A DNA stretch of 64,000 nt. Origin: Vibrio sp. Isolate34 (GTDB taxonomy: Bacteria; Pseudomonadota; Gammaproteobacteria; Enterobacterales; Vibrionaceae). Where the stretch lies: assembly GCF_022397915.1 (NCBI RefSeq), contig NZ_JAKEUO010000010.1, positions 62,001 to 126,000 on the forward strand, in the 5' to 3' direction. This document shows, piece by piece, positions 37,951 to 48,384 of this stretch. The notes below the pieces were generated by a model that searched no databases, was not told where the DNA came from, and worked only from the letters and a program-made list of their open reading frames with translations. Every line of letters begins with the position of its first letter. The first letter of the stretch is position 1. Made by a program: the position numbers and the translations under genes.

Positions 37951-39783
37951 ATGTGTGGAATTGTTGGTGCAGTAGCACAACGTGATGTAGCCGAAATCTT
38001 AGTAGAAGGCCTTCGCCGCCTAGAATACCGTGGTTACGACTCTGCAGGTGTCGCTGTGGTGGATAGCGAATCTAACCTAACTCGTGTTCGCCGCTTAGGT
38101 AAAGTACAAGAGCTAGCAGACGCGGTAGAAGAGCAACAAGTGATTGGCGGTACAGGTATCGCTCATACACGTTGGGCAACACACGGTGAGCCGTCTGAAG
38201 CAAACGCACACCCACACATGTCTGGTGATATCGCAGTTGTACATAACGGTATTATCGAAAACCACGAAGCACTGCGTACTCTGCTGCAAGAGCGTGGCTA
38301 CGTGTTTACTTCACAAACGGATACAGAAGTTATCGCTCACCTAGTTGAGTGGGAACTTCGTACTTCTGATTCATTGGTTGAAGCTCTGCAAAAAACAGCG
38401 AAACAGCTAGACGGTGCGTACGGCACTGTTGTGGTTGATCGCAAAGATCCTAGCCGCATTGTTGTTGCTCGTTCTGGTAGCCCTATCGTTATCGGTTTTG
38501 GTGTGGGTGAGAACTTCCTAGCATCAGATCAACTTGCACTACTAAGCGTAACTCGTCGCTTCATGTACCTAGAAGAGGGTGATGTTGCTGAGGTTACTCG
38601 TCGTGATGTAACGGTATTTGACGTTGCGGGTGAGCGTGTAGAGCGTGAAATCGTTGAATCAAACGCAGAACACGATGCTGGTGATAAAGGTAAATACCGT
38701 CACTTCATGCAGAAAGAGATCTTCGAACAACCAACCGCGTTGATCAACACAATGGAAGGTCGTATCTCTGAAACTTCGGTTATCACTAACGCAATTGGTG
38801 TTAAAGCGGAAGAGATCTTAAGCAAGGTTGAACACGTGCAGATCATCGCATGTGGTACTTCTTACAACTCAGGTATGGCTGCTCGTTACTGGTTTGAATC
38901 TCTAGCGGGCGTAAGCTGTGATGTAGAGATCGCTTCTGAATTCCGTTACCGTGATTTTGTTGTTCGCCCGAACAGCCTACTCGTCACTTTGTCTCAGTCT
39001 GGTGAAACGGCTGATACGCTTGCTGCACTTCGTCTTGCAAAAGAGAAAGGCTACATGTCAGCAATGACTATTTGTAACGTTGCGGGTTCTTCGTTAGTTC
39101 GTGAATCTGACTTTGCTTTCATGACTCGCGCAGGAACAGAGATCGGTGTAGCTTCTACTAAGGCTTTCACAACTCAACTCGCAGCAATGCTGATGATGGT
39201 TACTTCAATTGGTCGCCTACAAGGTCGCATCAATGAAGAGAAAGAAGCGGAAATCGTTAAAGCACTGCATGAGCTACCGACGGCTATCGAGCAAGCTCTA
39301 GCATTCGATAAAGAGATCGAAGCGCTAGCACCTGACTTTGCTGATAAGCACCACACATTGTTCTTAGGTCGTGGCGAGTTCTACCCAATCGCAATGGAAG
39401 CGTCTCTGAAGTTGAAAGAGATCTCTTACATTCACGCTGAAGCATACGCAGCTGGTGAACTTAAACACGGCCCTCTAGCACTTATTGATGCTGACATGCC
39501 AGTAGTGGTAATTGCACCAAGCAATGACCTACTAGAGAAGCTGAAATCAAACGTTGAAGAAGTACGTGCTCGTGGCGGTCTACTTTACGTATTCGCTGAC
39601 CAAGACGCAGGCTTTGAAAGCGATGAGAACATGAAGATCATCAAGATGCCTCACGTAAGTGAAGTAACTGCACCAATTTACTACACAGTACCGATGCAGT
39701 TGTTGTCTTACCACGTAGCGCTAATCAAAGGTACCGATGTTGACCAACCTCGTAACCTAGCGAAAGCGGTAACCGTTGAGTAA
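37951..39783 (+). CDS. glmS: Glutamine-fructose-6-phosphate aminotransferase (isomerizing)
   Basis: A 610-residue enzyme that makes glucosamine 6-phosphate, the entry to peptidoglycan and LPS amino sugars. Cys2 ([12 protein letters not shown]) is the glutaminase nucleophile. The N-terminal amidotransferase domain has [19 protein letters not shown] in parts: RWATHGEPS is the glutamine site. Two SIS domains follow ([17 protein letters not shown]), and the C-terminus ends [20 protein letters not shown] at 37877-37882 may give a separate promoter. No glmS ribozyme was recognised, as expected for gammaproteobacteria. Confidence 0.98.
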   Translation: MCGIVGAVAQRDVAEILVEGLRRLEYRGYDSAGVAVVDSESNLTRVRRLGKVQELADAVEEQQVIGGTGIAHTRWATHGEPSEANAHPHMSGDIAVVHNGIIENHEALRTLLQERGYVFTSQTDTEVIAHLVEWELRTSDSLVEALQKTAKQLDGAYGTVVVDRKDPSRIVVARSGSPIVIGFGVGENFLASDQLALLSVTRRFMYLEEGDVAEVTRRDVTVFDVAGERVEREIVESNAEHDAGDKGKYRHFMQKEIFEQPTALINTMEGRISETSVITNAIGVKAEEILSKVEHVQIIACGTSYNSGMAARYWFESLAGVSCDVEIASEFRYRDFVVRPNSLLVTLSQSGETADTLAALRLAKEKGYMSAMTICNVAGSSLVRESDFAFMTRAGTEIGVASTKAFTTQLAAMLMMVTSIGRLQGRINEEKEAEIVKALHELPTAIEQALAFDKEIEALAPDFADKHHTLFLGRGEFYPIAMEASLKLKEISYIHAEAYAAGELKHGPLALIDADMPVVVIAPSNDLLEKLKSNVEEVRARGGLLYVFADQDAGFESDENMKIIKMPHVSEVTAPIYYTVPMQLLSYHVALIKGTDVDQPRNLAKAVTVE

Positions 39784-39814
39784 TCGACAGTTTATCTAAG
39801 CAATAGATAATAAG

Positions 39815-39842
39815 AAGCCCATCCAGTGATGGGCTTTTTTGT
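39815..39842 (+). terminator. Terminator of glmS
   Basis: AAGCCCAT (39815-39822), a 6-nt loop and ATGGGCTT (39829-39836), then a T-run. Confidence 0.88.
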
Positions 39843-39899
39843 ACCTGTTACTTTTCTCATGTCGCATGAGACTTTAATATCTCGGTGTCGCTACCTTGA

Positions 39900-41168
39900 T
39901 TAAGCGTTAAGAGCTTGCTCTAGGTCAGCCAAGATATCTTCGATGTGCTCAATACCGACTGAAAGGCGAATCATCTCTGGTGATACACCAGCTTGCTTTT
40001 GTTCCGCTTCGCTTAATTGACGGTGCGTTGTAGAAGCAGGATGACAAGCTAGAGACTTAGCATCACCAATGTTCACCAATCGCTTGAAGATTTGTAGTGC
40101 GTCATAGAAGCGAACGCCTGCTTCATAGCCGTCCTTCAAGCCAAAAGACAAAATAGCCGATGGCTTACCCTGCATGTACTTTTCAGCAAGCGGGTAGAAT
40201 TCTGAACTCGGCAAGCCAGCGTAGCTTACCCAGCTGACTTTTTCATGTTGGCTGAGGTATTCTGCCACTTTCAATGCGTTCTCTGTGTGTCGCTCCATAC
40301 GTAACGACAACGTCTCCAAACCTTGCATCAACATGAAAGCATTCATTGGTGAAAGTGCGGCGCCTGTATTGCGTAGTGGAACCGTTCTAGCACGACCGAT
40401 AAATGCAGCCTCACCAAAGGCTTCGGTATAAACCACACCATGATAAGAAGGCTCAGGCTGATTAAACACAGGGAAGCGATCTTTGTGTTCTGCCCATGGG
40501 AATTTACCTGAGTCGACAATCACGCCACCCAATGTTGTACCGTGGCCACCAACGTACTTCGTTAGTGAATGAACCACGATGTCAGCACCAAAATCGATAG
40601 GCTTACACAGCACTGGTGTCGCGACTGTGTTATCGACAATTACAGGCACACCTTTTGCGTGAGCAAGTTCTGCGACACGCTCTAAGTCGATAATATTACC
40701 TGCCGGGTTACCGATACTTTCACAGTAAACCGCTTTGGTTTTTTCATCGATCAGCGCCGCTAAGCTTTCTGGTTTGTCATCTTTAGCAAAGCGAACCTCA
40801 ATCCCTTGGTTTGGCAGCATATGAGCAAATAGGGTGTAAGTCCCACCGTAAAGTTGAGGTGTTGAGACGATGTTGTCACCGATTTGTGCCAAGGTTTGAA
40901 TTGCGTAATTAATCGCAGCACTGCCCGCACTAACCACTAAACCTGCAATACCACCTTCTAAGGCGGCCATGCGTTTTTCTAACACATCATTGGTCGGGTT
41001 CATTATGCGAGTATAGATATTACCTGGCACTGCAAGGTTAAAGAGATCGGCGCCGTGTTGTGCATCATCGAATTCATACGCGACGGTTTGATAGATAGGT
41101 GTTGCTACCGATTTGGTCGTTGGATCGGTTTCGTAGCCGAAGTGAATCGAGAGCGTTTCGTCTTTCAT
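39900..41168 (-). CDS. metY: O-acetylhomoserine aminocarboxypropyltransferase (sulfhydrylase)
   Basis: A 422-residue PLP enzyme of the Cys/Met metabolism family. It makes homocysteine (or methionine from methanethiol) by direct sulfhydrylation. The PLP lysine is in VHSLTKYVGGHGTTLGG; YTRIMNPTNDVLEKRMAALEGG is typical, here seen as TRIMNPTNDVLE. The long MetY-type insert and QLYGGTYTLF distinguish it from MetB/MetC. ATG at 41168 is preceded by AGGGAAG; an earlier in-frame codon is rejected. No MetJ box was found. Confidence 0.92.
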   Translation of the reverse strand: MKDETLSIHFGYETDPTTKSVATPIYQTVAYEFDDAQHGADLFNLAVPGNIYTRIMNPTNDVLEKRMAALEGGIAGLVVSAGSAAINYAIQTLAQIGDNIVSTPQLYGGTYTLFAHMLPNQGIEVRFAKDDKPESLAALIDEKTKAVYCESIGNPAGNIIDLERVAELAHAKGVPVIVDNTVATPVLCKPIDFGADIVVHSLTKYVGGHGTTLGGVIVDSGKFPWAEHKDRFPVFNQPEPSYHGVVYTEAFGEAAFIGRARTVPLRNTGAALSPMNAFMLMQGLETLSLRMERHTENALKVAEYLSQHEKVSWVSYAGLPSSEFYPLAEKYMQGKPSAILSFGLKDGYEAGVRFYDALQIFKRLVNIGDAKSLACHPASTTHRQLSEAEQKQAGVSPEMIRLSVGIEHIEDILADLEQALNA

Positions 41169-41328
41169 GTGTCTTCCCTGAACAATTGAGTGATTTGTGT
41201 ACATTCATATTGCCGATTTTTCCATAAAAGAAAAGTAAGCTTAGTCACAGAGAAGCAATTGGAATTGTGTGCGGGATGATTCGTAATTGTGAGGAAGTGC
41301 AGGGCGTGATTTGTGCGGTTTCAGAAAA

Positions 41329-41366
41329 GCAAAAAGCCAGAGCAGCGTGAACTGTTCTGGCTTTTC
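41329..41366 (-). terminator. Terminator downstream of tRNA-Ile2
   Basis: AAAAGCCAGAGCAG (41332-41345) pairs with CTGTTCTGGCTTTT (41352-41365) with one G-T pair; it directly follows the tRNA on the minus strand. Confidence 0.82.
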
Positions 41367-41371
41367 TAATT

Positions 41372-41447
41372 TGGTGGCCCCTCCCAGATTTGAACTGGGG
41401 ACCGAACGATTATGAGTCGTGCGCTCTAACCACTGAGCTAAGGGGCC
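41372..41447 (-). tRNA. tRNA-Ile2, anticodon CAT (modified to lysidine)
   Basis: 76 bases including an encoded CCA. The acceptor stem GGCCCCT pairs with AGGGGCC, the D arm is AGCTCAGTGGTTAGAGC, and the anticodon loop is CTCATAA. CAT would be read as methionine, but the body matches E. coli tRNA-Ile2 (ileX) closely (GGCCCCTTAGCTCAGTGGTT). TilS is expected to convert C34 to lysidine so that it reads AUA. It stands alone with its own promoter and terminator. Confidence 0.92.
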
Positions 41448-41458
41448 GTAGGGCATAG

Positions 41459-41487
41459 ATTATAGGGGAAGCATTCAATGGTGTCTA
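41459..41487 (-). promoter_or_regulatory. Promoter of tRNA-Ile2
   Basis: On the minus strand, TAGACA (41482-41487), a 17-bp spacer and a perfect TATAAT (41459-41464). A GC-rich stretch precedes the tRNA. Confidence 0.8.
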
Positions 41488-41540
41488 GACACTATAAGGG
41501 GCAATTCCGCTTACATCTTAGCCACTTAAATCACACGGAT

Positions 41541-41571
41541 AAAAAAAAGGTGAGCCAACGCTCACCTTTTC
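41541..41571 (-). terminator. Terminator of rpoD
   Basis: AAAAGGTGAGC (41545-41555), a CAAC loop and GCTCACCTTTT (41560-41570), with an A-run that becomes the minus-strand T-run. Confidence 0.88.
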
Positions 41572-41610
41572 TTATTTATGCTTAAAAGCTAACCACAATT
41601 GAGTGTGTGA

Positions 41611-43455
41611 TTACTCGTCTAGGAAGCTACGCAGAGTTTCTGAGCGGCTTGGATGACGAAGTTTACGCAGTGCTTTTGCTTCGATCTGACGGATACGTTC
41701 ACGAGTTACGTCGAACTGCTTACCAACCTCTTCAAGAGTGTGGTCAGTGTTCATGTCGATACCGAAACGCATACGCAGTACTTTAGCTTCACGAGGTGTT
41801 AGGCCAGCTAGAACATCTTTCGTTGCACCGCGTAGGCTTGTTGCCGTTGCAGAGTCTAGAGGTAGTTCTAGCGTTGTATCCTCGATGAAATCACCTAGGT
41901 GCGAATCTTCGTCGTCACCGATTGGTGTCTCCATTGAGATTGGCTCTTTAGCGATTTTGAGTACTTTACGGATCTTGTCTTCAGGCATTTGCATGCGCTC
42001 AGCCAACTCTTCCGGAAGTGGTTCACGACCCATCTCTTGTAGCATTTGACGAGAGATACGGTTTAGTTTGTTGATCGTTTCGATCATGTGAACCGGAATA
42101 CGGATAGTACGAGCTTGGTCGGCAATCGAACGAGTGATTGCTTGACGGATCCACCATGTAGCATAAGTAGAGAACTTGTAACCACGACGGTATTCAAACT
42201 TATCTACGGCTTTCATCAGACCGATGTTACCTTCTTGGATCAGATCCAGGAATTGTAGACCACGGTTTGTGTACTTCTTAGCAATCGAGATTACTAGACG
42301 TAAGTTCGCTTCAACCATCTCTTTCTTCGCACGACGAGCTTTCGCTTCACCGATAGACATACGACGGCTGATGTCTTTAATGCTTTGAACAGTAAGAGAC
42401 GTCTCTTTCTCGATCATATCCAGTTTTTGGATTGAGCGACGGATATCGTTCTCGTTACGTTTGATCTTTTCTGCGTATGGCTTGTCAGAAGCAAGAACTT
42501 CATCCAACCATGCTTCGCTAGATTCGTTGCCAGTAAATAGAGCAATGAAAGATTTCTTCGGCATTTTGCCGTACTCAACCGTTTGACGCATGATTAGGCG
42601 TTCTTGAGTACGTACGCGATCCATAGAGTTACGCAGTTCGTTTACTAGGTAATCAAACTGTTTTGGTGTTAGACGGAACTCTTTGAATACGTCTTGCATC
42701 ATTGTCGTTGCAAGCATAGCTTTCGGGCTTTCATGGCCGTACTCGTTGATCGCTAGTTGACGATTCTGGTAGCTAGTACGAAGTGCTGTGAACTTCTCAA
42801 GAGCAAGCTCAGGATCAATACCTGTATCTTCTTCTTCCTCTTCCTCGTCGTCTTCAGCGTCTTCTTTGTCTTCGTCTTCCAGATCAGTTTCAGCAAGTTC
42901 TGAACCGATGTGAGTTGCCGTTGGCGCAGCAGTGCCATCGTCATCTGGGTCAACAAAGCCGTTGATTAGGTCTGTTAAGCGAATCTCTTCTGCTTGTACG
43001 CGGTCAAACTGTTCCAAGATGTATGGAATAGTGCCTGGGTACTCAGCAACAGAAAGTTGAACCGTATTGATACCATCTTCAATACGTTTCGCAATGTCGA
43101 TTTCGCCTTCACGAGTCAGTAGTTCAACCGTACCCATTTCACGCATGTACATACGAACTGGGTCAGTAGTACGGCCAATCTCGCTTTCTACGCTTGAAAG
43201 CGCAGCAGCTGCAGCTTCGGCTGCATCTTCATCTATATTGGCATCGTCATCATTAAGCGCTAGATCATCAGCATCAGGTGCAGTTTCAACTACCTTGATA
43301 CCCATGTCGTTAATCATTTGAATGATGTCTTCTACCTGTTCAGAATCCACGATTTCTGCAGGTAGGTGGTCGTTTACTTCGGCGTAGGTCAGATAGCCTT
43401 GTTCCTTGCCTTTAATAACAAGTAATTTAAGCTGTGACTGCGGATTTTGATCCAT
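41611..43455 (-). CDS. rpoD: RNA polymerase primary sigma factor RpoD (sigma-70)
   Basis: A 614-residue housekeeping sigma factor. Region 1.1 is at the N-terminus ([17 protein letters not shown]), followed by a long acidic nonconserved stretch (~200-225). Regions 2.3-2.4 read [19 protein letters not shown]. Region 4.2 ends [20 protein letters not shown] and LRSFLDE. It is the last gene of the rpsU-yqeY-dnaG-rpoD block. Confidence 0.98.
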   Translation of the reverse strand: MDQNPQSQLKLLVIKGKEQGYLTYAEVNDHLPAEIVDSEQVEDIIQMINDMGIKVVETAPDADDLALNDDDANIDEDAAEAAAAALSSVESEIGRTTDPVRMYMREMGTVELLTREGEIDIAKRIEDGINTVQLSVAEYPGTIPYILEQFDRVQAEEIRLTDLINGFVDPDDDGTAAPTATHIGSELAETDLEDEDKEDAEDDEEEEEEDTGIDPELALEKFTALRTSYQNRQLAINEYGHESPKAMLATTMMQDVFKEFRLTPKQFDYLVNELRNSMDRVRTQERLIMRQTVEYGKMPKKSFIALFTGNESSEAWLDEVLASDKPYAEKIKRNENDIRRSIQKLDMIEKETSLTVQSIKDISRRMSIGEAKARRAKKEMVEANLRLVISIAKKYTNRGLQFLDLIQEGNIGLMKAVDKFEYRRGYKFSTYATWWIRQAITRSIADQARTIRIPVHMIETINKLNRISRQMLQEMGREPLPEELAERMQMPEDKIRKVLKIAKEPISMETPIGDDEDSHLGDFIEDTTLELPLDSATATSLRGATKDVLAGLTPREAKVLRMRFGIDMNTDHTLEEVGKQFDVTRERIRQIEAKALRKLRHPSRSETLRSFLDE

Positions 43456-43554
43456 AGATGATATCCAACTTCAGGTCTGGTGAAGGACGTTGCATTCTCA
43501 AATGCAAACCAATTATGTTAACAAATTTATTAAATGCTGACTAATCAAACAGGG

Positions 43555-45306
43555 TTACGCTTTTAGATCTAGCATTAAAGCTAGTAGCTCCCTTTTTTCT
43601 TCGGCTGATAAACCGACGCTTCTTGCTTTGGCCTGCAGGTTTTCAATTTGTTTTTCAACGCACTGGGCAAGTATATTGTCCAATGAGTCTAAAAATATGT
43701 CTTCTTGATTGTCTTCGTCGAGGGGGATTTCCCAGCTCGCGAGACGAGACAGAAGAGCCTCATGTTTATTGTGTCGCCAATGCTCTAATAATTGGCCTGT
43801 GTTGATATGGGGATGCTCGTGGCATTTATCAAGTACTTCGACGAATAAACTTAGTCCAGGCAACTGTAAGCCTTTGACACTTGATAAATCCGGTACCATA
43901 TCAGCATAGCTCGGATTTTGGATAAGCAAAGCGATAACTTCACGCATTGGAGTGCGCTTCAGCTCTTTATGTGGTTGAGGTGTCGGGTTCTGTGTATGAA
44001 CACGCGCACGTCTCAATTGGTTATCAAATCCAGTTCGCTCATCGAGCAGTTTTTCGAGCAATTCTTGGAAGTAACTGTCAGGGATTTTATTAATCAAGGC
44101 GCTGGCGTGTGCACGCAGTGCTGATTTCCCTTCGGTTGTTCCCAAGTTTAACTTGTGTATTTCAATCAGGTTATCGAACAAGTAGGTCGAAAGCGGCGTC
44201 GCATTATGAACGAGCTGTTCGAAAGCGGCTTTGCCGTGTTCTCTTATATAGCTATCTGGGTCTTCACCGTCTGGCAAGAATAGAAACTTGAGTGTGTTAC
44301 CTGTTTTCAGGTACTCAAGGGCATTTTCCAGTGCACGCCACGCGGCTTCTTTACCTGCACGGTCACCATCGTAACAACAAACCACAGTGCTGGTTTGGCG
44401 GAACAACATCTGAATGTGGTCGCCAGTTGTTGAGGTGCCCAGTGATGCCACCGAGTAATCGACACCGTATTGCGCGAGTGCTACAACATCCATGTAACCT
44501 TCAACCACAAGTACTTGCGGTGGTTCACGGTAGGCTTGCAACACTTCATAAAGGCCGTAAAGCTCTTTACCTTTATGGAAGATAGGCGTTTCTGGTGAGT
44601 TCAGGTATTTTGGTGTGCCATCTTCTAAGACACGACCACCAAAACCAATCACACGGCCGCGACGATCGCGAATCGGGAACATCACGCGCCCACGGAATCG
44701 GTCGTATCGGTTGCCTTTATCGTTCTCTATTAACATGCCGCCAGTCACGAGCATGTCTTGGGCTTCTTTCTGTTGGCCAAAGTTCTTACGAACCAAGTCC
44801 CACTCATCCGCCACATAACCAATGCCAAACTTCTGGACGATTTCGCCAGACAGGCCACGGTTCTTTAGGTATTCAATCGCCGGTTTATTGGCTGATATTT
44901 TCAGCTGAGAGCGATAGAACTGGCTGATGCCGCCCATCAGATCATAGAGGTTACGTTTTTGTTCGCTGTTGGCTCTAGGTGTTGTTGATATCTCGCCGCT
45001 GCGTTGCTCTCTAGGAACATCGAGTCCTAAGTAAGAGGCCAGTTCTTCAATGGCTTCAACAAAGTCGAGACGTTCGAACTCCATAATGAAGTCGATAGCA
45101 TTGCCGTGTACGCCACAACCAAAGCAGTGATAAAACTGTTTTTCTTGGCTTACGCTGAAAGAAGGGGTCTTTTCGTTGTGGAATGGGCAACAAGCACCAT
45201 AGTTTTTGCCTTTTTTCTTAAGTTTCACGCGTGCGTCCACAATGTCGACAATGTCGAGACGCGCTAGGAGATCATCGATGAAACTACGCGGGATGTGTCC
45301 TGCCAT
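43555..45306 (-). CDS. dnaG: DNA primase
   Basis: A 583-residue primase that makes RNA primers at the replication fork. The N-terminal zinc-binding domain is CCPFHNEKTPSFS to HCFGCG. The TOPRIM domain has VVEGYMDVVALAQYG and YDGDRAGKEAAWRA with the catalytic acids. The C-terminal domain binds DnaB. It lies 99 nt from rpoD and 119 nt from yqeY. Confidence 0.97.
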   Translation of the reverse strand: MAGHIPRSFIDDLLARLDIVDIVDARVKLKKKGKNYGACCPFHNEKTPSFSVSQEKQFYHCFGCGVHGNAIDFIMEFERLDFVEAIEELASYLGLDVPREQRSGEISTTPRANSEQKRNLYDLMGGISQFYRSQLKISANKPAIEYLKNRGLSGEIVQKFGIGYVADEWDLVRKNFGQQKEAQDMLVTGGMLIENDKGNRYDRFRGRVMFPIRDRRGRVIGFGGRVLEDGTPKYLNSPETPIFHKGKELYGLYEVLQAYREPPQVLVVEGYMDVVALAQYGVDYSVASLGTSTTGDHIQMLFRQTSTVVCCYDGDRAGKEAAWRALENALEYLKTGNTLKFLFLPDGEDPDSYIREHGKAAFEQLVHNATPLSTYLFDNLIEIHKLNLGTTEGKSALRAHASALINKIPDSYFQELLEKLLDERTGFDNQLRRARVHTQNPTPQPHKELKRTPMREVIALLIQNPSYADMVPDLSSVKGLQLPGLSLFVEVLDKCHEHPHINTGQLLEHWRHNKHEALLSRLASWEIPLDEDNQEDIFLDSLDNILAQCVEKQIENLQAKARSVGLSAEEKRELLALMLDLKA

Positions 45307-45374
45307 AAAACCTTAGAAAAATGCACTAACTGAGAGTGTGGATAATAATAGTTTGAATAGGTTACAGATACAAA

Positions 45375-45407
45375 CAAGCCGTGCGTTCCGAAGGATTGCA
45401 CGGCTTG
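45375..45407 (-). terminator. Hairpin between yqeY and dnaG, probably a partial terminator
   Basis: CAAGCCGTGC (45375-45384) pairs with GCACGGCTTG (45398-45407). On the minus strand the T-rich tail is weak (TTTG). E. coli has a leaky terminator just before dnaG that lowers its expression relative to rpsU; this is the likely counterpart. Confidence 0.6.
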
Positions 45408-45425
45408 TTGCAATTTGATTTGGGA

Positions 45426-45869
45426 TTAAGCGAGTTTAGAACGAACTAAACCACTAACTTTACCCATATCTGCACGCCCTTGAATTTGTGGTTTCAAGAT
45501 AGCCATTACTTTACCCATGTCTTGCATGCCCGCAGGTTGAGTTTCTGCAATTGCGCTATCAAGTAGTGCAATAACTTCTTCATCAGTTAGCGGTTGAGGC
45601 ATAAAGCCTTCAAGTACAGCAATTTCTGCTTTTTCCACGTCAGCAAGATCTTGACGATTTGCCGATTCATATTGAGCAACAGAATCGCGACGTTGCTTAA
45701 CCATTTTCACTAATACAGCAAGAATGTCGTCGTCGTTCAGAGTGATCCGTTCGTCAACTTCACGTTGCTTAATTGCTGAAAGAGCTAAGCGGATAGTGCC
45801 AAGGCGCGGTTTGTCCTTGGCTTTCATCGCTAATTTTTGCTCTTCTTTGAGTTGTTCAATAAGAGCCAT
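45426..45869 (-). CDS. yqeY: GatB/YqeY domain protein
   Basis: A 147-residue helical protein of the YqeY family, related to the tail of the GatB amidotransferase subunit. Family landmarks are LGTIRLALSAIKQREVDE, VAQYESANRQDLA and ELEGFMPQPLT-like AVLEGFMPQPLTDEE. A role in tRNA binding has been suggested, but there is no firm function. It sits between rpsU and dnaG, the usual arrangement in Vibrio and many proteobacteria. Confidence 0.92.
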   Translation of the reverse strand: MALIEQLKEEQKLAMKAKDKPRLGTIRLALSAIKQREVDERITLNDDDILAVLVKMVKQRRDSVAQYESANRQDLADVEKAEIAVLEGFMPQPLTDEEVIALLDSAIAETQPAGMQDMGKVMAILKPQIQGRADMGKVSGLVRSKLA

Positions 45870-45894
45870 AACTCAGTCCTTATGGATTAAGTTA

Positions 45895-46110
45895 TTAGTA
45901 CAGGCGAACGCGACGTGCGTTTTCGCGAGCTAGCTTCTTAGCGTGACGCTTTTGAGCTGCTGCTTTAGCGCGTTTGCGAACTGTAGTTGGCTTTTCGTAA
46001 TGCTCGCGACGGCGAACTTCAGAAAGGATACCTGCTTTTTCACAAGAGCGCTTGAAACGACGTAGTGCAACGTCGAACGGTTCGTTTTCACGTACTTTAA
46101 CTATTGGCAT
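45895..46110 (-). CDS. rpsU: 30S ribosomal protein S21
   Basis: A 71-residue basic protein of standard S21 length that supports mRNA binding and initiation. [21 protein letters not shown] at the start and [18 protein letters not shown] at the end match the family. First gene of the rpsU-yqeY-dnaG-rpoD block. A TATAAT -10-like box on the minus strand lies near 46280. Divergent from tsaD as in E. coli. Confidence 0.97.
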   Translation of the reverse strand: MPIVKVRENEPFDVALRRFKRSCEKAGILSEVRRREHYEKPTTVRKRAKAAAQKRHAKKLARENARRVRLY

Positions 46111-46368
46111 ATGCCTTTCACCTCAGGGGTTATTCATTATCGCTGGCTACTCAGTACCAAATCAGAGAAGTTACCCATCGAGCTAACTCTCTATTCGCGT
46201 TTGGCCATTAACCAGCTTGATCAAAAATGGTGCGGAATTTTAATCCGATCACAGTAGCTTTGTAAAGCACTTTGTCGATTATAGTCTGTACAATATTTGT
46301 TTGAAGAGCTTAGGCAGGGTAATATTGCGCTAATTTCCCATTTTAGACGAAAGCGTGCCGAGAAAATT

Positions 46369-47385
46369 ATGCGCATTATTGGTATTGAAACCTCTTGTGA
46401 TGAAACAGGAATCGCAATTTATGATGATGAGCAGGGGCTGCTTTCTCATCAATTATATAGCCAAGTAAAACTGCACGCCGATTACGGTGGTGTGGTACCT
46501 GAGCTTGCTTCACGTGACCACGTGAAAAAGACCATTCCACTGATTAAAGCCGCTTTAGCGGAAGCTAACCTAACATCGAAAGATATTGATGGTGTGGCTT
46601 ACACAGCGGGCCCAGGTTTGGTTGGCGCACTGCTTGTTGGCGCAACCATTGGCCGCAGTATTGCTTACGCTTGGGGCGTACCGGCAGTACCGGTTCACCA
46701 TATGGAAGGTCACCTACTAGCACCAATGCTAGAAGATAATCCACCGCCGTTCCCATTTGTGGCTCTGCTGGTTTCTGGCGGTCACACCATGATGGTTGAA
46801 GTGAAAGGGATTGGTGAATATAAGATCCTTGGCGAATCGATTGATGATGCGGCGGGTGAAGCCTTTGATAAAACGGCTAAGCTGATGGGCTTAGATTACC
46901 CAGGTGGCCCGTTGCTTTCTCGATTAGCAGAGAAAGGCACGCCAGGTCGCTTCAAGTTTCCTCGTCCAATGACCGATCGCCCGGGTCTCGACATGAGTTT
47001 CTCTGGCCTAAAAACATTTGCAGCGAATACCATTCGTGACAATGACAACGATGATCAAACTCGCGCGGACATTGCTTACGCATTCCAAGAAGCGGTTTGT
47101 GGCACCTTGGTAATCAAGTGTAAGCGTGCCTTGGAACAGACAGGCATGAAACGTATAGTGATTGCTGGTGGCGTAAGCGCAAACAAACAACTGCGTGTTG
47201 AGCTTGAAGCGCTTGCTAAGAAAATTGGTGGTGAGGTTTACTACCCACGCACTGAGTTCTGTACTGATAACGGTGCAATGATTGCTTATGCAGGTATGCA
47301 GCGCCTGAAAAATGGCGAGACTGCTGACCTTTCAGTTCAAGCAACACCACGTTGGCCGATTGACCAATTAGAGCCAATTGCTTAA
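46369..47385 (+). CDS. tsaD: tRNA N6-threonylcarbamoyladenosine synthase, TsaD subunit
   Basis: A 338-residue ASKHA-family protein that, with TsaB and TsaE, transfers threonylcarbamoyl to A37 of ANN-decoding tRNAs. The metal histidines are in [35 protein letters not shown] and [12 protein letters not shown] form the nucleotide site. ATG at 46369 gives the standard MRIIGIETS start; upstream in-frame codons are rejected. It is divergent from rpsU. Confidence 0.97.
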   Translation: MRIIGIETSCDETGIAIYDDEQGLLSHQLYSQVKLHADYGGVVPELASRDHVKKTIPLIKAALAEANLTSKDIDGVAYTAGPGLVGALLVGATIGRSIAYAWGVPAVPVHHMEGHLLAPMLEDNPPPFPFVALLVSGGHTMMVEVKGIGEYKILGESIDDAAGEAFDKTAKLMGLDYPGGPLLSRLAEKGTPGRFKFPRPMTDRPGLDMSFSGLKTFAANTIRDNDNDDQTRADIAYAFQEAVCGTLVIKCKRALEQTGMKRIVIAGGVSANKQLRVELEALAKKIGGEVYYPRTEFCTDNGAMIAYAGMQRLKNGETADLSVQATPRWPIDQLEPIA

Positions 47386-47404
47386 TACATCAAGATGTTT
47401 CGAT

Positions 47405-47431
47405 AAACGGTCGCCTAGTGCGGCCGTTTTT
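47405..47431 (+). terminator. Terminator of tsaD
   Basis: AAACGGTCGC (47405-47414) pairs with GCGGCCGTTT (47420-47429), with one G-T pair and a short T-run. Confidence 0.8.
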
Positions 47432-47491
47432 ATATCCTAGCTTACCGACAATATGTCGATAAATAATTGCTGATAGAGATTAGGGAAGAAG

Positions 47492-48307
47492 ATGAACAAG
47501 TTCACTGTAGATAATCAATCGATGACGTACCTAGACGAAGGTGAAGGCCCGGTTGTTGTATTGGGTCACAGCTACCTTTGGGATAGCGCGATGTGGAAGC
47601 CTCAGATTGAGGCATTGAAAGCTCAGTACCGTTGTATTGTGCCTGAGCTTTGGTCTCATGGTGAATCTGAAGCGGCACCGAGTGCAATGCGTAACCTGAA
47701 AGATTACGCTCAACATGTTTTGGCACTGCTTGATCACCTAAACATCGATAAGTTTTCAGTTGTTGGTTTATCGGTTGGCGGTATGTGGGGAGCGGAGCTT
47801 GCTGAATTAGCACCTGCGCGAATTCAGTCATTGGTGTTAATGGACACCTTTGTGGGTCTAGAACCAGAAGTCGCACACGCTAAATACTTCAACATGTTAG
47901 ACACCATCACTCAAACTAAGATGGTTCCTCAACCGATTGTTGAAGCCGTAGTGCCACTGTTCTTCGCAAACGATGCTCAAACCAACACACCTGATTTGGT
48001 AGCAGGCTTTACTCAGCAGTTATCAGAACTTCAGGGTGATAAGGCGGAAGAAGTGGCGCGCATCGGTCGAATGGTGTTTGGTCGCCGAGATATGATTGAA
48101 GCAGTAGAGAACTTTGCACTACCTGTGTTAATTGCGGTAGGGCAAGAAGATAAGCCACGCCCAGTGCTTGAGTCATACCTAATGCACGATTGCATTACAG
48201 GGAGTGAGCTAGTGGTGATTCCTGGCGCAGGTCATATTAGTTCGCTAGAGCAACCAGAGTTCGTAAATACGATGCTAAAAGGTTTTTTAGATAAGCACCT
48301 GCTATAA
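47492..48307 (+). CDS. Alpha/beta-fold hydrolase
   Basis: A 271-residue cytoplasmic hydrolase. The nucleophile elbow is GLSVGG with catalytic serine near 94. The oxyanion motif GHSYLW is near 25, the acid is probably in GQEDKPRP (~220) and the histidine in GAGHISSLEQPE (~245). It resembles BioH/3-oxoadipate lactonase-type enzymes, but the substrate is not known. AGGGAAG precedes the ATG. Confidence 0.82.
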   Translation: MNKFTVDNQSMTYLDEGEGPVVVLGHSYLWDSAMWKPQIEALKAQYRCIVPELWSHGESEAAPSAMRNLKDYAQHVLALLDHLNIDKFSVVGLSVGGMWGAELAELAPARIQSLVLMDTFVGLEPEVAHAKYFNMLDTITQTKMVPQPIVEAVVPLFFANDAQTNTPDLVAGFTQQLSELQGDKAEEVARIGRMVFGRRDMIEAVENFALPVLIAVGQEDKPRPVLESYLMHDCITGSELVVIPGAGHISSLEQPEFVNTMLKGFLDKHLL

Positions 48308-48330
48308 GCACTCTCGATTGCTAAAATTTG

Positions 48331-48384
48331 TCGGCTTAAATCTTTATATTCAAACGGGTATATAAGATTAAGCCGATTTTTTTT
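48331..48384 (+). terminator. Terminator of the alpha/beta hydrolase gene
   Basis: TCGGCTTAAATCTT (48331-48344) pairs with AAGATTAAGCCGA (48364-48376) with one bulge, then an 8-T run. It overlaps the end of plsY on the other strand. Confidence 0.82.

Noticed and set aside
41169..41235. MetJ operator for metY.
   Set aside because: No AGACGTCT-like repeats were found upstream.
43918..44927. Run of open plus-strand frames opposite dnaG (60-110 codons).
   Set aside because: They are antisense shadows of dnaG; compositions are Ser/His/Arg-rich and no start sites are supported.
46255..46300. CTGTACAATATTTG near the rpsU/tsaD promoters as a possible LexA box, as in E. coli rpsU.
   Set aside because: The second half (ACAG after 8 bases) is missing.
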